A stretch of 64,000 nucleotides of DNA from Pseudomonas vancouverensis (GCF_004348895.1 NZ_RRZK01000035.1:124001-188000); one strand, 5' to 3'. Numbered from the stretch's first letter, positions 44,187 through 53,250 are shown. Notes: a model not told the origin generated them from the letters alone. Translations and numbers: made by a program.

Positions 44187-46844
44187 ATGCGCACCGAACA
44201 ACCGAAGATGATCTACCTGAAGGACTATCAGGCGCCCGAGTACCTGATCGACGAGACGCACCTGACCTTCGAGTTGTTCGAGGACCACAGCCTGGTCCAT
44301 GCGCAACTGGTGATGCGCCGCAATCCCGAGCGAGGCCCGAGCTTGCCGCCGCTGGTGCTCGACGGCCAGCAGCTGGAGCTGCTGTCGGTGACCCTGGCCG
44401 ATCGAGAGTTGAGTGCCGCCGATTATGTGCTGACGGACAACCACTTGACGCTGCACCCGACCAGTACCACCTTCACGGTTGATACCAGCGTACGCATCCA
44501 CCCGGAAACCAATACGGCGCTGGAAGGCCTGTACAAATCCGGCGGCATGTTCTGCACCCAGTGCGAGGCCGAAGGCTTCCGCAAGATCACCTATTACCTC
44601 GACCGCCCGGACGTGATGAGCACCTTCACCACCACTGTGGTCGCCGAGCAACACAGCTATCCGGTGCTGCTGTCCAACGGCAACCCGATTGCTTCCGGTC
44701 CCGGCGAAGACGGCCGCCACTGGGCGACCTGGGAAGACCCGTTCAAGAAACCGGCGTACCTGTTTGCGCTGGTGGCCGGTGACCTGTGGTGCGTCGAAGA
44801 CAGCTTCAACACCATGACAGGGCGCAACGTAGCGCTGCGTATCTATGTCGAGCCGGAAAACATCGACAAGTGCCAGCACGCGATGAACAGCCTGAAGAAA
44901 TCCATGCGCTGGGACGAAGAGGTCTACGGGCGCGAGTACGATCTGGACATTTTCATGATCGTTGCCGTGAACGACTTCAACATGGGCGCCATGGAAAACA
45001 AGGGTCTCAACATCTTTAACTCCAGTGCGGTGCTGGCCAAGGCCGACACGGCCACTGACGCCGCTCACCAGCGGGTCGAGGCGATCGTCGCCCACGAATA
45101 CTTCCACAACTGGTCGGGCAACCGCGTGACCTGCCGCGACTGGTTCCAGCTGTCGCTCAAGGAAGGCTTCACCGTGTTCCGGGATGCCGGCTTCTCCTCG
45201 GACATGAACTCGGCCACGGTCAAGCGCATTCAGGATGTGGCCTACCTGCGTACCCACCAGTTCGCCGAAGACGCCGGCCCCATGGCCCACGCCGTGCGCC
45301 CCGACAGCTTCATCGAGATTTCCAACTTCTACACCCTGACCGTGTACGAAAAGGGTTCGGAAGTGGTCGGCATGATCCACACCTTGCTCGGTGCCGAAGG
45401 CTTCCGTAAAGGCAGCGACCTGTACTTCGAGCGTCACGACGGTCAAGCCGTGACCTGCGATGACTTCATCAAGGCCATGGAAGACGCCAACGGTGTCGAC
45501 CTGACCCAGTTCAAACGCTGGTACAGCCAGGCGGGCACACCGCGTTTGGCAGTGAGCGAGTCTTACGACGCCGCGGCGAAGACCTACAGCCTGACTTTCC
45601 GCCAAAGCTGCCCGCAAACCCCGGACAAGGTTGAAAAGCTGCCGTTCGTGATTCCGGTCGAGCTCGGTCTGCTCGATCCGAAAGGCGCGGCGATTGCCCT
45701 GCGTCTTTCCGGTGAAACAGCTGCGCAGGGGACTTCGCGGGTCATCTCGGTAACCGAGTCTGAGCAGACCTTCACCTTCGTCGACATTGCCGAACAGCCG
45801 CTGCCTTCGCTGCTGCGTGGTTTCTCGGCGCCGGTGAAACTCAGCTTCCCGTACAACCGCGACCAACTGATGTTCCTGATGCAGCATGACAGCGACGGTT
45901 TCAACCGTTGGGATGCCGGTCAGCAATTGTCAGTGCAGGTGCTGCAGGAATTGATCGCCCAGCAGCAGAAGGGCGAGGCACTGGTGCTTGATCAGCGCCT
46001 GGTGTCGGCGTTGCGCACGGTGCTGTCGGACGAGTCGCTGGATCAGGCGATGGTCGCTGAAATGCTGTCGTTGCCAAGCGAAGCCTACTTGACTGAAATC
46101 AGCGAAGTGGCAGATGTCGAAGCCATCCACACCGCGCGCGAGTTCGCCCGTAAGCAACTGGCGGATGCCTTGTTCGAAGGTTTGTGGCTGCGCTATCAAG
46201 CCAATCGTGACCTGTCCAAGCAAACGCCGTACGTGGCCGAGGCGGAGCATTTTGCCCGTCGCGCCTTGCAGAACATTGCGCTGTCGTACTTGATGCTCAG
46301 TGGCAAACCTGAAGTTTTGGCGGCCACCCTTGAGCAGTTCGACGCCTGCGACAACATGACCGAGCGTCTTACCGCGCTGGCGGTGCTGGTCAATTCGCCG
46401 TTCGAGGCCGAGAAGGCCAAGGCGCTGGGCAGTTTCGCCGAGCACTTCAAGGACAATCCGCTGGTCATGGATCAGTGGTTCAGCGTTCAGGCCGGCAGCG
46501 TGTTGCCGGGTGGTCTTTCGCGGGTCAAGGCGTTGATGCAGCATCCGGCGTTCAACATCAAGAACCCGAACAAGGTGCGTGCGCTGGTGGGTGCGTTTGC
46601 CGGGCAGAACCTGATCAACTTCCATGCGGCCGATGGTTCCGGGTATCGCTTCCTGGCTGACCTGGTGATTGAGTTGAATGGCTTTAATCCGCAGATCGCG
46701 TCTCGGCAGTTGGCGCCTTTGACTCGCTGGCGCAAGTATGACGATGCGCGTCAGGCCTTGATGAAAGGGGAGCTGGAGCGGATTCGGGCTTCGGGGCAGT
46801 TGTCCAGTGATGTGTTTGAGGTGGTCAGCAAGAGTTTGGCTTGA
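44187..46844 (+). CDS. pepN: Aminopeptidase N
   Basis: An 885-residue M1-family metallopeptidase that removes N-terminal residues from peptides. It has the exopeptidase motif GAMENKGLN and the zinc motif HEYFHNW (His303, Glu304, His307) with the further glutamate in KEGFTVFRD. The length matches E. coli PepN. It follows the DUF2797 gene by ten bases. It can recycle peptides imported by transporters such as the Npp system (inference). Confidence 0.95.
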   Translation: MRTEQPKMIYLKDYQAPEYLIDETHLTFELFEDHSLVHAQLVMRRNPERGPSLPPLVLDGQQLELLSVTLADRELSAADYVLTDNHLTLHPTSTTFTVDTSVRIHPETNTALEGLYKSGGMFCTQCEAEGFRKITYYLDRPDVMSTFTTTVVAEQHSYPVLLSNGNPIASGPGEDGRHWATWEDPFKKPAYLFALVAGDLWCVEDSFNTMTGRNVALRIYVEPENIDKCQHAMNSLKKSMRWDEEVYGREYDLDIFMIVAVNDFNMGAMENKGLNIFNSSAVLAKADTATDAAHQRVEAIVAHEYFHNWSGNRVTCRDWFQLSLKEGFTVFRDAGFSSDMNSATVKRIQDVAYLRTHQFAEDAGPMAHAVRPDSFIEISNFYTLTVYEKGSEVVGMIHTLLGAEGFRKGSDLYFERHDGQAVTCDDFIKAMEDANGVDLTQFKRWYSQAGTPRLAVSESYDAAAKTYSLTFRQSCPQTPDKVEKLPFVIPVELGLLDPKGAAIALRLSGETAAQGTSRVISVTESEQTFTFVDIAEQPLPSLLRGFSAPVKLSFPYNRDQLMFLMQHDSDGFNRWDAGQQLSVQVLQELIAQQQKGEALVLDQRLVSALRTVLSDESLDQAMVAEMLSLPSEAYLTEISEVADVEAIHTAREFARKQLADALFEGLWLRYQANRDLSKQTPYVAEAEHFARRALQNIALSYLMLSGKPEVLAATLEQFDACDNMTERLTALAVLVNSPFEAEKAKALGSFAEHFKDNPLVMDQWFSVQAGSVLPGGLSRVKALMQHPAFNIKNPNKVRALVGAFAGQNLINFHAADGSGYRFLADLVIELNGFNPQIASRQLAPLTRWRKYDDARQALMKGELERIRASGQLSSDVFEVVSKSLA

Positions 46845-46899
46845 TCGCTTTTTTCGCTTGGACTTGGATTTGGACTTGGCGGCCTTTGGGCCGACCAGG

Positions 46900-47190
46900 T
46901 TCTGGGTTGAATGGGTACATATCCGTTGCTGCGGTAACGGCGGCTTAGGGTTTCGCCCTTACGGCGAGTCCCTTTTGGCAAACGCCCCAAAAGGAACCAA
47001 AAGGTCTAGCCCCAGCGTTCGGCCCTCGCCGTGGCTCGGGTCCCTTCGCTCCGGGATTCATCCGGGGGCATCGCCTACGGTTTGCTTCGCTGCACCTCCT
47101 CTCGATGCGTTCGACTGCGTCGAACGGTCGCTGCGCTCCCACCCCCGGATAAACCCCTCCACTCAGCCTGCCGAAGGGGCCGGCAGATCA
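46900..47190. repeat. Dispersed repeat, left copy (inverted relative to 47490-47768)
   Basis: CATATCC at 46918 is followed 37 bases later by GCCCTTACGGCG (46955). The right copy has exactly the same two words at the same 37-base distance on the other strand, and over 53 aligned bases I count 42 identical without gaps. The remaining 200 bases are rich in small palindromes (TTCGACTGCGTCGAA and others). Similar sequence recurs in many pseudomonad genomes as far as I recall; no protein is encoded convincingly. Confidence 0.7.
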
Positions 47191-47253
47191 AAAGCAGCTG
47201 TCGAGCTAACGCTCATCCTGTTGAGTGGTGAGAAGCGTGTGGTGTGCGCGGGT

Positions 47254-47282
47254 CTTGCTCTTGCTCTTGCTCTGCTCTTGCG
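47254..47282. repeat. Short tandem repeat CTTGCT
   Basis: Three perfect CTTGCT units (47254-47271) followed by two degraded ones, next to a REP element. Confidence 0.8.
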
Positions 47283-47286
47283 CTTT

Positions 47287-47456
47287 TGTGGGAGCGAGCT
47301 TGCTCGCGATGACGGCCTGACAGCCACGCTATTTCTTACAGATGCACCGCCTTCTGTAGGAGCGAGCATGCTCGCGAAAAATGTTGGAACAATCGGTGCT
47401 TCCAGACACCCCGCGTCATCATTGACGTCCATTGCGAACAAGTTTGCTCCTACAGG
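47287..47456. repeat. Cluster of three REP elements
   Basis: REPs occur at about 47288-47310 (plus orientation), 47355-47378 (plus, with GCATGC in place of GCTTGC) and 47432-47456 (minus, with several changes). They fill the space between the two large inverted repeats. Confidence 0.85.
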
Positions 47457-47489
47457 TAAACGCGTACACACGACAATCAGGCCGGCCGG

Positions 47490-47768
47490 TAGGCCGCCTC
47501 GGATGCTGTTGCGGTGCACGCCCCATCGAGAGGCCGAGAGGAGGTTCTGCGCAGTGGGCAACCCGGCATGGATGCTGGGTTAGCCGCCCCCGGCCATGGA
47601 TGGCCGATGGCGGCGGGCCCACGGAGCAGGACCGGAGCGAGGGCATGCCGAGCCTAGGCGAGGCACCGAACGAAAGGGGCAAGAGCGCTTGGTTACTTGG
47701 CGCTTCTCCAAGTGACCCGCCGTAAGGGCGGAACCACAAGTGGCCGTAACCACAATAATGGATATGCT
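47490..47768. repeat. Dispersed repeat, right copy (inverted relative to 46900-47190)
   Basis: CGCCGTAAGGGC at 47718-47729 and GGATATG at 47760-47766 mirror the left copy in order and spacing. The outer 60 bases are well conserved with the left copy, while the inner half has diverged strongly. Several out-of-register open frames cross it, but none has a start signal or protein-like composition. Confidence 0.68.
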
Positions 47769-47769
47769 C

Positions 47770-47804
47770 ACCGAACACCGAACACCGAACACCGAACACC
47801 GAAC
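47770..47804. repeat. Five perfect copies of the 7-base unit ACCGAAC
   Basis: ACCGAAC is repeated five times without change directly at the outer edge of the right-hand repeat. A perfect 7-base tandem array is prone to copy-number slippage. Confidence 0.92.
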
Positions 47805-47901
47805 CCACCCTCACAAAAAAACTGCAATCACCCCACCTGATACCCAATCATTCAGCCCACCCCCCATTCCCCGCAGTTAACAAAAGATAACGTGGCGTCG
47901 A

Positions 47902-47931
47902 TTGTCAGACATTCGAAAACACCGATAGGAT
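47902..47931 (+). promoter_or_regulatory. Candidate sigma-70 promoter of the YCF48-RND operon
   Basis: TTGTCA (47902-47907) and TAGGAT (47926-47931) with an 18-base spacer precede the gene by about 130 bases. The leader between it and the start codon has no clear terminator. Confidence 0.4.
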
Positions 47932-48060
47932 AAGCCAGCTTCCGAAGGGGCTCTGGGTTGCGGGTTTCAGGACACTGCTCTGAAACGGCCAGTCCAGACA
48001 CGCACCCTTGCGGCGCCCTGAAAGGTTGAACGACCTAACAATAATAATGGGGGAAGGTCT

Positions 48061-49113
48061 ATGAGTGAGCCTGTCATGGGTGTGGGTATCTGCCGCCCGC
48101 CGGCATTACGCAAAATCGCGTTGCTGGCTACAGCGCTCTCGCTGTTGGGCTCTGCCATGCTGTCGGCACCCGCGCTGGCCGCGGCGGCGCCAGCAGCCGA
48201 CGTTGTTTATTCCATTGAATCGGCCAAGGCCGCGAAAAGCCTGATGCTCGACGTCGTGCACGCCGGCAAGCGCCTGGTGGCGGTCGGTGATCGTGGGCAC
48301 ATTCTGTATTCCGATGACCAGGGCGCGACCTGGACGCAAGCCAAGGTTCCGACCCGAGCACTGCTGACCGCGGTGTTTTTTGTCGATGACAAACACGGTT
48401 GGGCCGTCGGCCATGACGCACAGATCCTCGCCAGCGAGGACGGCGGCGTCACCTGGACCAAGCAATTCGAAGATCTGAAACGCGAATCGCCGCTGCTGGA
48501 CGTCTGGTTCAAGGACGTCAACAGCGGCTTTGCCGTGGGCGCCTACGGTTCCCTGATGGAAACCACCGATGGTGGCCAGCACTGGGAAGACGCCAGCGAT
48601 CGCCTGGACAACGAAGACCAGTACCACTTGAACGCCATCACGGCGGTCAAGGATGCCGGGCTGTTCATCGTCGGCGAGCAGGGCAGCATGTTCCGTTCCG
48701 CCGATTGGGGCCAGACCTGGGAAAAACTCGAAGGTCCGTACGAAGGCTCGCTGTTCGGCGTGATCGGTACGGCGCAGGCCAACACACTGCTGGCCTTCGG
48801 TTTGCGCGGCAATCTCTATCGCTCCACGGATTTCGGTAGCACCTGGGAGAAAATCGAACTCAATGCCGAACGCGGCAATCTGGAGTTCGGTCTGTCGGGC
48901 GGCACGTTGCTGGATGACGGTTCCATCGTGATTGTCGGCAACGGCGGTTCGGTGATTCGCAGCAGCGACAATGGCGAAACCTTCAAAGTGGTCAACCGTG
49001 CGGATCGTATTTCCGTCTCGGCCGTGACTGCGGCGGGCAATGGCAATCTGGTTCTGGCCGGGCAGGGTGGCGTTCGCATCGCCTCGTCCAGCGGTACCGA
49101 GTCGGGTAAATGA
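48061..49113 (+). CDS. YCF48-type beta-propeller protein, periplasmic
   Basis: A 350-residue exported protein. After a signal peptide (hydrophobic LLATALSLLGSAMLSAPALA) it has six Asp-box repeats (SDDQGATW, SEDGGVTW, TTDGGQHW, SADWGQTW, STDFGSTW, SSDNGETF) that build a beta-propeller of the YCF48/BNR type. The plant relative HCF136 helps assemble photosystem II; in Pseudomonas no role is proven. It is followed 28 bases later by an RND transporter, so it is probably that transporter's periplasmic partner (inference). Confidence 0.88.
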   Translation: MSEPVMGVGICRPPALRKIALLATALSLLGSAMLSAPALAAAAPAADVVYSIESAKAAKSLMLDVVHAGKRLVAVGDRGHILYSDDQGATWTQAKVPTRALLTAVFFVDDKHGWAVGHDAQILASEDGGVTWTKQFEDLKRESPLLDVWFKDVNSGFAVGAYGSLMETTDGGQHWEDASDRLDNEDQYHLNAITAVKDAGLFIVGEQGSMFRSADWGQTWEKLEGPYEGSLFGVIGTAQANTLLAFGLRGNLYRSTDFGSTWEKIELNAERGNLEFGLSGGTLLDDGSIVIVGNGGSVIRSSDNGETFKVVNRADRISVSAVTAAGNGNLVLAGQGGVRIASSSGTESGK

Positions 49114-49141
49114 GCCAGGTTAATAATAAGAAGGCGCAGCT

Positions 49142-51526
49142 ATGACTTCCTTGAGTACTCACCATCAAGACAAGGCGACGTTTCTCGAGCGCCTGATCTT
49201 CAACAACCGCCCGGCAGTGATCACCATCTGCCTACTGGTCAGCATTTTCCTGTTCTGGCAGGCAACGCTGATTCGTCCGTCCACCAGTTTCGAGAAGATG
49301 ATTCCGCTGGAGCATCCCTTCATCCAGAAGATGATGGAGCACCGCAATGACCTGGCGAACCTGGGCAACACCGTGCGGATTTCGGTGGAAGCCACCGATG
49401 GCGACATCTTCTCCAAGGAATACATGGAGACCCTGCGTCAGATCAACGACGAGGTGTTCTACATTTCCGGCGTCGACCGTTCCGGCCTGAAGTCGCTGTG
49501 GAGTCCGAGCGTGCGCTGGACCGAAGTGACGGAAGAAGGTTTTGCCGGTGGTGAGGTGATCCCGCAGAGCTACAACGGCTCGCAAGCCAGCCTCGACCTG
49601 CTGCGCAACAACGTGCTCAAGTCCGGGCAGGTAGGGCGCCTGGTGTCCAACGACTTCAAGTCGAGCATCGTCGACATTCCGCTGCTGGAGTCCTACCCGG
49701 ACCCGCAGGACCAGGGCAAGCTGCTGGCGCTGGACTACCGCAAGTTCTCCCATGAGCTGGAAGAAAAGATCCGCGACAAGTTCGAAGCGCAGAACCCCCA
49801 TGTGAAGATTCACATCGTCGGTTTCGCCAAGAAGGTCGGCGACCTGATCGATGGTCTGGTGATGGTGGTGATGTTCTTCGGCATCGCGTTTGTCATCACC
49901 CTGATTCTGCTGCTGTGGTTCACCAACTGCCTGCGCAGCACCGTGGCCGTATTGAGTACGACGCTGGTGGCGGTGGTCTGGCAACTGGGGTTGATGCACT
50001 TCTTCGGCTTCGGGCTCGATCCCTATTCGATGCTGGTGCCGTTCCTGATTTTCGCCATCGGCATTTCCCACGGCGTACAGAAGATCAACGGTATCGCCTT
50101 GCAATCCAGTGAGGCGGACAACGCGCTTACCGCAGCACGGCGTACCTTCCGCCAGTTGTTCCTGCCGGGGATGATCGCGATCCTCGCCGACGCGGTGGGC
50201 TTCATCACGCTGCTGATCATCGACATCGGCGTGATCCGTGAACTGGCCATCGGCGCGTCCATCGGCGTGGCGGTGATCGTGTTCACCAACCTGATCCTGC
50301 TGCCGGTGGCGATTTCCTATGTCGGCATCAGCAAACGTGCCGTGGCGCGCAGCAAGAAAGACGCAACCCGCGAACATCCGTTCTGGCGCCTGCTGGCCAA
50401 CTTCGCCAGCGCCAAAGTCGCACCGGTGTCGATTCTGCTGGCACTGATCGCCTTTGGTGGCGGCCTCTGGTACAGCCAGAACCTGAAGATCGGTGACCTT
50501 GACCAGGGCGCGCCGGAGTTGCGTCCGGACTCGCGCTACAACAAGGACAACAACTTCATCATCAACAACTATTCCACCAGCTCCGACGTACTGGTGGTGA
50601 TGGTCAAGACCAAGGCCGAAGGCTGCTCGCGCTACGAAGCGATGGCACCGATCGATCAGCTGATGTGGAAAATGGAGAACACCGAGGGTGTGCAGTCGGC
50701 CATCTCGCTGGTGACTGTGTCCAAGCAGATGATCAAGGGCATGAACGAAGGCAACCTGAAGTGGGAAAGCCTGTCGCGTAACCCGGACGTGTTGAACAAC
50801 TCCATTGCCCGTGCTGACGGCCTGTACAACAACAGCTGCTCATTGGCACCGGTGCTGGTGTTCCTCAACGACCACAAGGCCGAGACCCTGGATCGTGCGG
50901 TGCATGCGGTGCAGGAATTCGCCAAGGAGAACAACAAGGAAGGTCTTGAGTTCATGCTTGCCGCTGGTAACGCCGGGATCGAAGCGGCGACCAACGAGGT
51001 GATCAAGAAGTCCGAACTGACCATCCTGATCCTGGTGTACATCTGTGTGGCGGTGATGTGCATGATCACCTTCCGCTCGTGGGCCGCAACCCTGTGCATC
51101 GTGCTGCCGCTGGTGCTGACCTCGGTACTGGGTAACGCCCTGATGGCCTTCATGGGCATCGGCGTCAAGGTCGCGACCCTGCCGGTCGTGGCGCTCGGGG
51201 TGGGCATTGGCGTGGACTACGGCATCTACATCTACAGCCGTCTGGAAAGCTTCCTGCGTGCCGGCCTGCCGTTGCAAGAGGCTTACTACCAGACGCTGAA
51301 GTCCACCGGTAAAGCCGTACTGTTCACCGGTCTGTGCCTGGCCATCGGTGTCTGCACCTGGATCTTCTCGGCCATCAAGTTCCAGGCTGACATGGGCCTG
51401 ATGCTGACCTTCATGTTGTTGTGGAACATGTTCGGCGCCCTGTGGCTGCTGCCGGCCCTGGCGCGTTTCCTGATCAAACCGGAGAAACTGGCCGGGCAGA
51501 AGGGCAACTCGCTGTTCGCTCACTGA
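49142..51526 (+). CDS. RND-family transporter (MMPL-type)
   Basis: A 794-residue inner-membrane transporter with two sets of helices (first set about residues 235-400, second about 620-780) and two periplasmic domains, the MMPL/SSD-type RND layout rather than the AcrB-type multidrug layout. Motifs include GDLIDGLVMVVMFFGIAFVI and ALGVGIGVDYGIYIYSRLES with a buried aspartate. No membrane-fusion or outer-membrane gene is adjacent; the upstream beta-propeller may take that place. The substrate is unknown, possibly a lipid or hydrophobic molecule (inference). Confidence 0.9.
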   Translation: MTSLSTHHQDKATFLERLIFNNRPAVITICLLVSIFLFWQATLIRPSTSFEKMIPLEHPFIQKMMEHRNDLANLGNTVRISVEATDGDIFSKEYMETLRQINDEVFYISGVDRSGLKSLWSPSVRWTEVTEEGFAGGEVIPQSYNGSQASLDLLRNNVLKSGQVGRLVSNDFKSSIVDIPLLESYPDPQDQGKLLALDYRKFSHELEEKIRDKFEAQNPHVKIHIVGFAKKVGDLIDGLVMVVMFFGIAFVITLILLLWFTNCLRSTVAVLSTTLVAVVWQLGLMHFFGFGLDPYSMLVPFLIFAIGISHGVQKINGIALQSSEADNALTAARRTFRQLFLPGMIAILADAVGFITLLIIDIGVIRELAIGASIGVAVIVFTNLILLPVAISYVGISKRAVARSKKDATREHPFWRLLANFASAKVAPVSILLALIAFGGGLWYSQNLKIGDLDQGAPELRPDSRYNKDNNFIINNYSTSSDVLVVMVKTKAEGCSRYEAMAPIDQLMWKMENTEGVQSAISLVTVSKQMIKGMNEGNLKWESLSRNPDVLNNSIARADGLYNNSCSLAPVLVFLNDHKAETLDRAVHAVQEFAKENNKEGLEFMLAAGNAGIEAATNEVIKKSELTILILVYICVAVMCMITFRSWAATLCIVLPLVLTSVLGNALMAFMGIGVKVATLPVVALGVGIGVDYGIYIYSRLESFLRAGLPLQEAYYQTLKSTGKAVLFTGLCLAIGVCTWIFSAIKFQADMGLMLTFMLLWNMFGALWLLPALARFLIKPEKLAGQKGNSLFAH

Positions 51527-51541
51527 TCCACGTCTGCAATG

Positions 51542-51572
51542 AAAAAGCCGCGACTGCCTCGCGGCTTTTTTA
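51542..51572 (+). terminator. Rho-independent terminator after the RND gene
   Basis: AAAAAGCCGCGA (51542-51553) and TCGCGGCTTTTT (51559-51570) form a 12-base stem with a five-base loop and a T run. It closes the YCF48-RND operon. Confidence 0.93.
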
Positions 51573-51595
51573 TGCCAAAAATTTTATTCACCCCC

Positions 51596-51624
51596 CTGTG
51601 GGAGCGGGCTTGCTCGCGATGGCG
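51596..51624. repeat. Single REP element
   Basis: GTGGGAGCGGGCTTGCTCGC with one change from the common form, just after the terminator. Confidence 0.88.
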
Positions 51625-51756
51625 ATATGTCAGGTTACGAGGGGCTTAGCCTAAAGCCGCTTGCGTGGGCAAGTCGGATCGCCACACCGCCGCGCCCACA
51701 TTGGGCAGGGCACAATGAGCTATCATTGCGTCTTTCCCATTCAAAGATTGACTGCC

Positions 51757-52053
51757 ATGACTGCCGTACCCCAAACCCTGCTCGACGTCCTAGAACATCA
51801 CTGCGACATGGTGTTAATCGACGACCTTCACGCATTCGAATTTTCCCTTGATGAGCACGACAACCTGCATATCGAGTGCATAGACGGTCGCGATGCGAAG
51901 CATTGGGAGTTCACCCCGGCACAGGTTGAAGCAGCAACCTTTGACCCGACACTAAAAAGCTGGCTGATCACCAATGACACCGGCGAGCATCGCCTGGTGT
52001 GCGTGGACGCTATCGGCGGGGACAACGAAGATGATGATCACGAGGATGCGTAA
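51757..52053 (+). CDS. DUF5629-type small acidic protein
   Basis: A 98-residue acidic soluble protein (LLDVLEHHCDMVLIDDLHAFEF, IECIDGRDAKHWEFTP) ending in a DNEDDDHEDA tail; I assign it to the DUF5629 group from memory. It has no signal peptide. The frame opens upstream at 51661, but only the ATG at 51757 gives a family-like N-terminus. Its 3' end overlaps the start of the lactonase gene. Confidence 0.8.
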   Translation: MTAVPQTLLDVLEHHCDMVLIDDLHAFEFSLDEHDNLHIECIDGRDAKHWEFTPAQVEAATFDPTLKSWLITNDTGEHRLVCVDAIGGDNEDDDHEDA

Positions 52054-53215
52054 GCTCTGGCCTCTGTTGATGGCCGGCAGTATTGGCGCGATGGGTGTAA
52101 CGACAGCCTCCGCCGATGAGTACCAATTGTTGGTGGGTTCCTACACGGCCGGCACCAGCGAGGGTATCTATCGGCTGGCCTTCGACAGCGCCACCGGACA
52201 ACTCAACCCCAAGCCTTTGCAAGTGATCAAGGCGCAGAATCCGTCCTGGCTGACCCTTTCGAAGGATCAGCGTCATCTGTTTGCGGTCAACGAAAATGGC
52301 CCCGGTCAGAACGACCCGGTAGGGCGTGTCAGCAGTTACGCCATCGATCCCAAGACCCATGAGTTGAGCCTGATCAGTCAGGTGCAAAGCCTGGGCGACG
52401 AGCCGACCCATTCAAGCCTCAGCGCCGACGCCAGCCACCTGTTCGTCAGCAACTACTCGGTCGCCGAAGACCCGGGCGGTACGCTCGCGGTGTTGCCGGT
52501 GGCAGCGGATGGCAAGCTGCAAGCTGTGGTGCAGATGAGGAGCCATCCTGCCAGCCGGGTCAATCCGGAGCGGCAGGCCTCGGCCCATGTGCACTCGACG
52601 ATTCTTTCGCCCGACGGCCAGTACGTGTTCAGCAATGACCTTGGCGCGGACAGGGTCTATGCCTATCGCTACGATCCCCAGGCTAACCCGCAGTTGCCGC
52701 TGACCCCGGCGACACCGCCGTTCGTGCAGTTACCGGCCGGTAGCGGTCCTCGGCATCTGTTGTTCAGCGCCGATGGCAAGCACGGCTGGCTGACCATGGA
52801 AATGAGCGCACAGGTCGCCGTATTCGATTACCACGACGGTACGCTCGGGCAGACGCAAATGGTCGACCTGGCCGCCGGGCAACCGGTCTCGGACAAGGCG
52901 GCAGCAGCGCTGCATGCCTCGGTCGATGGCAAATTCCTCTATGTCAGCAACCGTGGCACGGCCAATCAGTTGCTGGTGTTCGCCATCGATCCGGCGACCG
53001 GGCACCTCAAGGAACTGCAACGTCGTTCAGTCGAGGGTGATCACCCGCGAGAGTTCACCCTCGACCCGAGTGGCAAGTTCCTGCTGATTGCCAACCAGAA
53101 GAGCAACCAGATTGTCATCGTCGAGCGCGATGCCAAGACCGGTCTTTTGGGCAAAACCGTGCAAAAACTGCCGATGGACGCGCCGAGCGATCTCAAGTTC
53201 TTGCTGCGTCAATAG
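52046..53215 (+). CDS. Lactonase-family beta-propeller protein, periplasmic
   Basis: About 389 residues: a signal peptide (MRKLWPLLMAGSIGAMG...TASA) and a seven-bladed propeller of the 6-phosphogluconolactonase (Pgl)/lactonase family (LLVGSYTAGTSEGIYRLAF, PRHLLFSADGKHGW, HPREFTLDPSGKFLLIANQK). Because it is exported, it is unlikely to be the pentose-phosphate enzyme. ATGs at 52031 and 52034 are also possible; 52046 gives the most typical signal peptide. It overlaps the DUF5629 gene by eight bases. Confidence 0.87.
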   Translation: MRKLWPLLMAGSIGAMGVTTASADEYQLLVGSYTAGTSEGIYRLAFDSATGQLNPKPLQVIKAQNPSWLTLSKDQRHLFAVNENGPGQNDPVGRVSSYAIDPKTHELSLISQVQSLGDEPTHSSLSADASHLFVSNYSVAEDPGGTLAVLPVAADGKLQAVVQMRSHPASRVNPERQASAHVHSTILSPDGQYVFSNDLGADRVYAYRYDPQANPQLPLTPATPPFVQLPAGSGPRHLLFSADGKHGWLTMEMSAQVAVFDYHDGTLGQTQMVDLAAGQPVSDKAAAALHASVDGKFLYVSNRGTANQLLVFAIDPATGHLKELQRRSVEGDHPREFTLDPSGKFLLIANQKSNQIVIVERDAKTGLLGKTVQKLPMDAPSDLKFLLRQ

Positions 53216-53218
53216 GCC

Positions 53219-53250
53219 GCAGGCCCCGGTTGATGGGGCCTGCCGCTTTT
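53219..53250 (+). terminator. Rho-independent terminator after the lactonase gene
   Basis: GCAGGCCCC (53219-53227) and GGGGCCTGC (53235-53243) form a nine-base stem followed by a short T-rich tail, directly after the stop. Confidence 0.85.

Noticed and set aside
44130..45926. Open frame of about 598 codons antisense to pepN
   Set aside because: The same antisense effect of GC-rich third positions; it begins within the DUF2797 gene end and shows no domain pattern.
46807..47583. Open frame of 258 codons starting inside pepN and crossing the repeat island
   Set aside because: It starts out of frame within pepN and its length comes from REP and dispersed-repeat sequence read through; no start signal.
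47770..47804. Tandem ACCGAAC units as a possible CRISPR remnant
   Set aside because: There are no spacers, the unit is only 7 bases, and no cas gene is present in the window.
47880..48060. Loss of DUF1302 and DUF1329 genes upstream of the YCF48-RND pair
   Set aside because: Similar pairs are often preceded by those genes, but here no remnant of either is visible and the pepN/RND/lactonase order seems normal for this locus, so a deletion cannot be shown.
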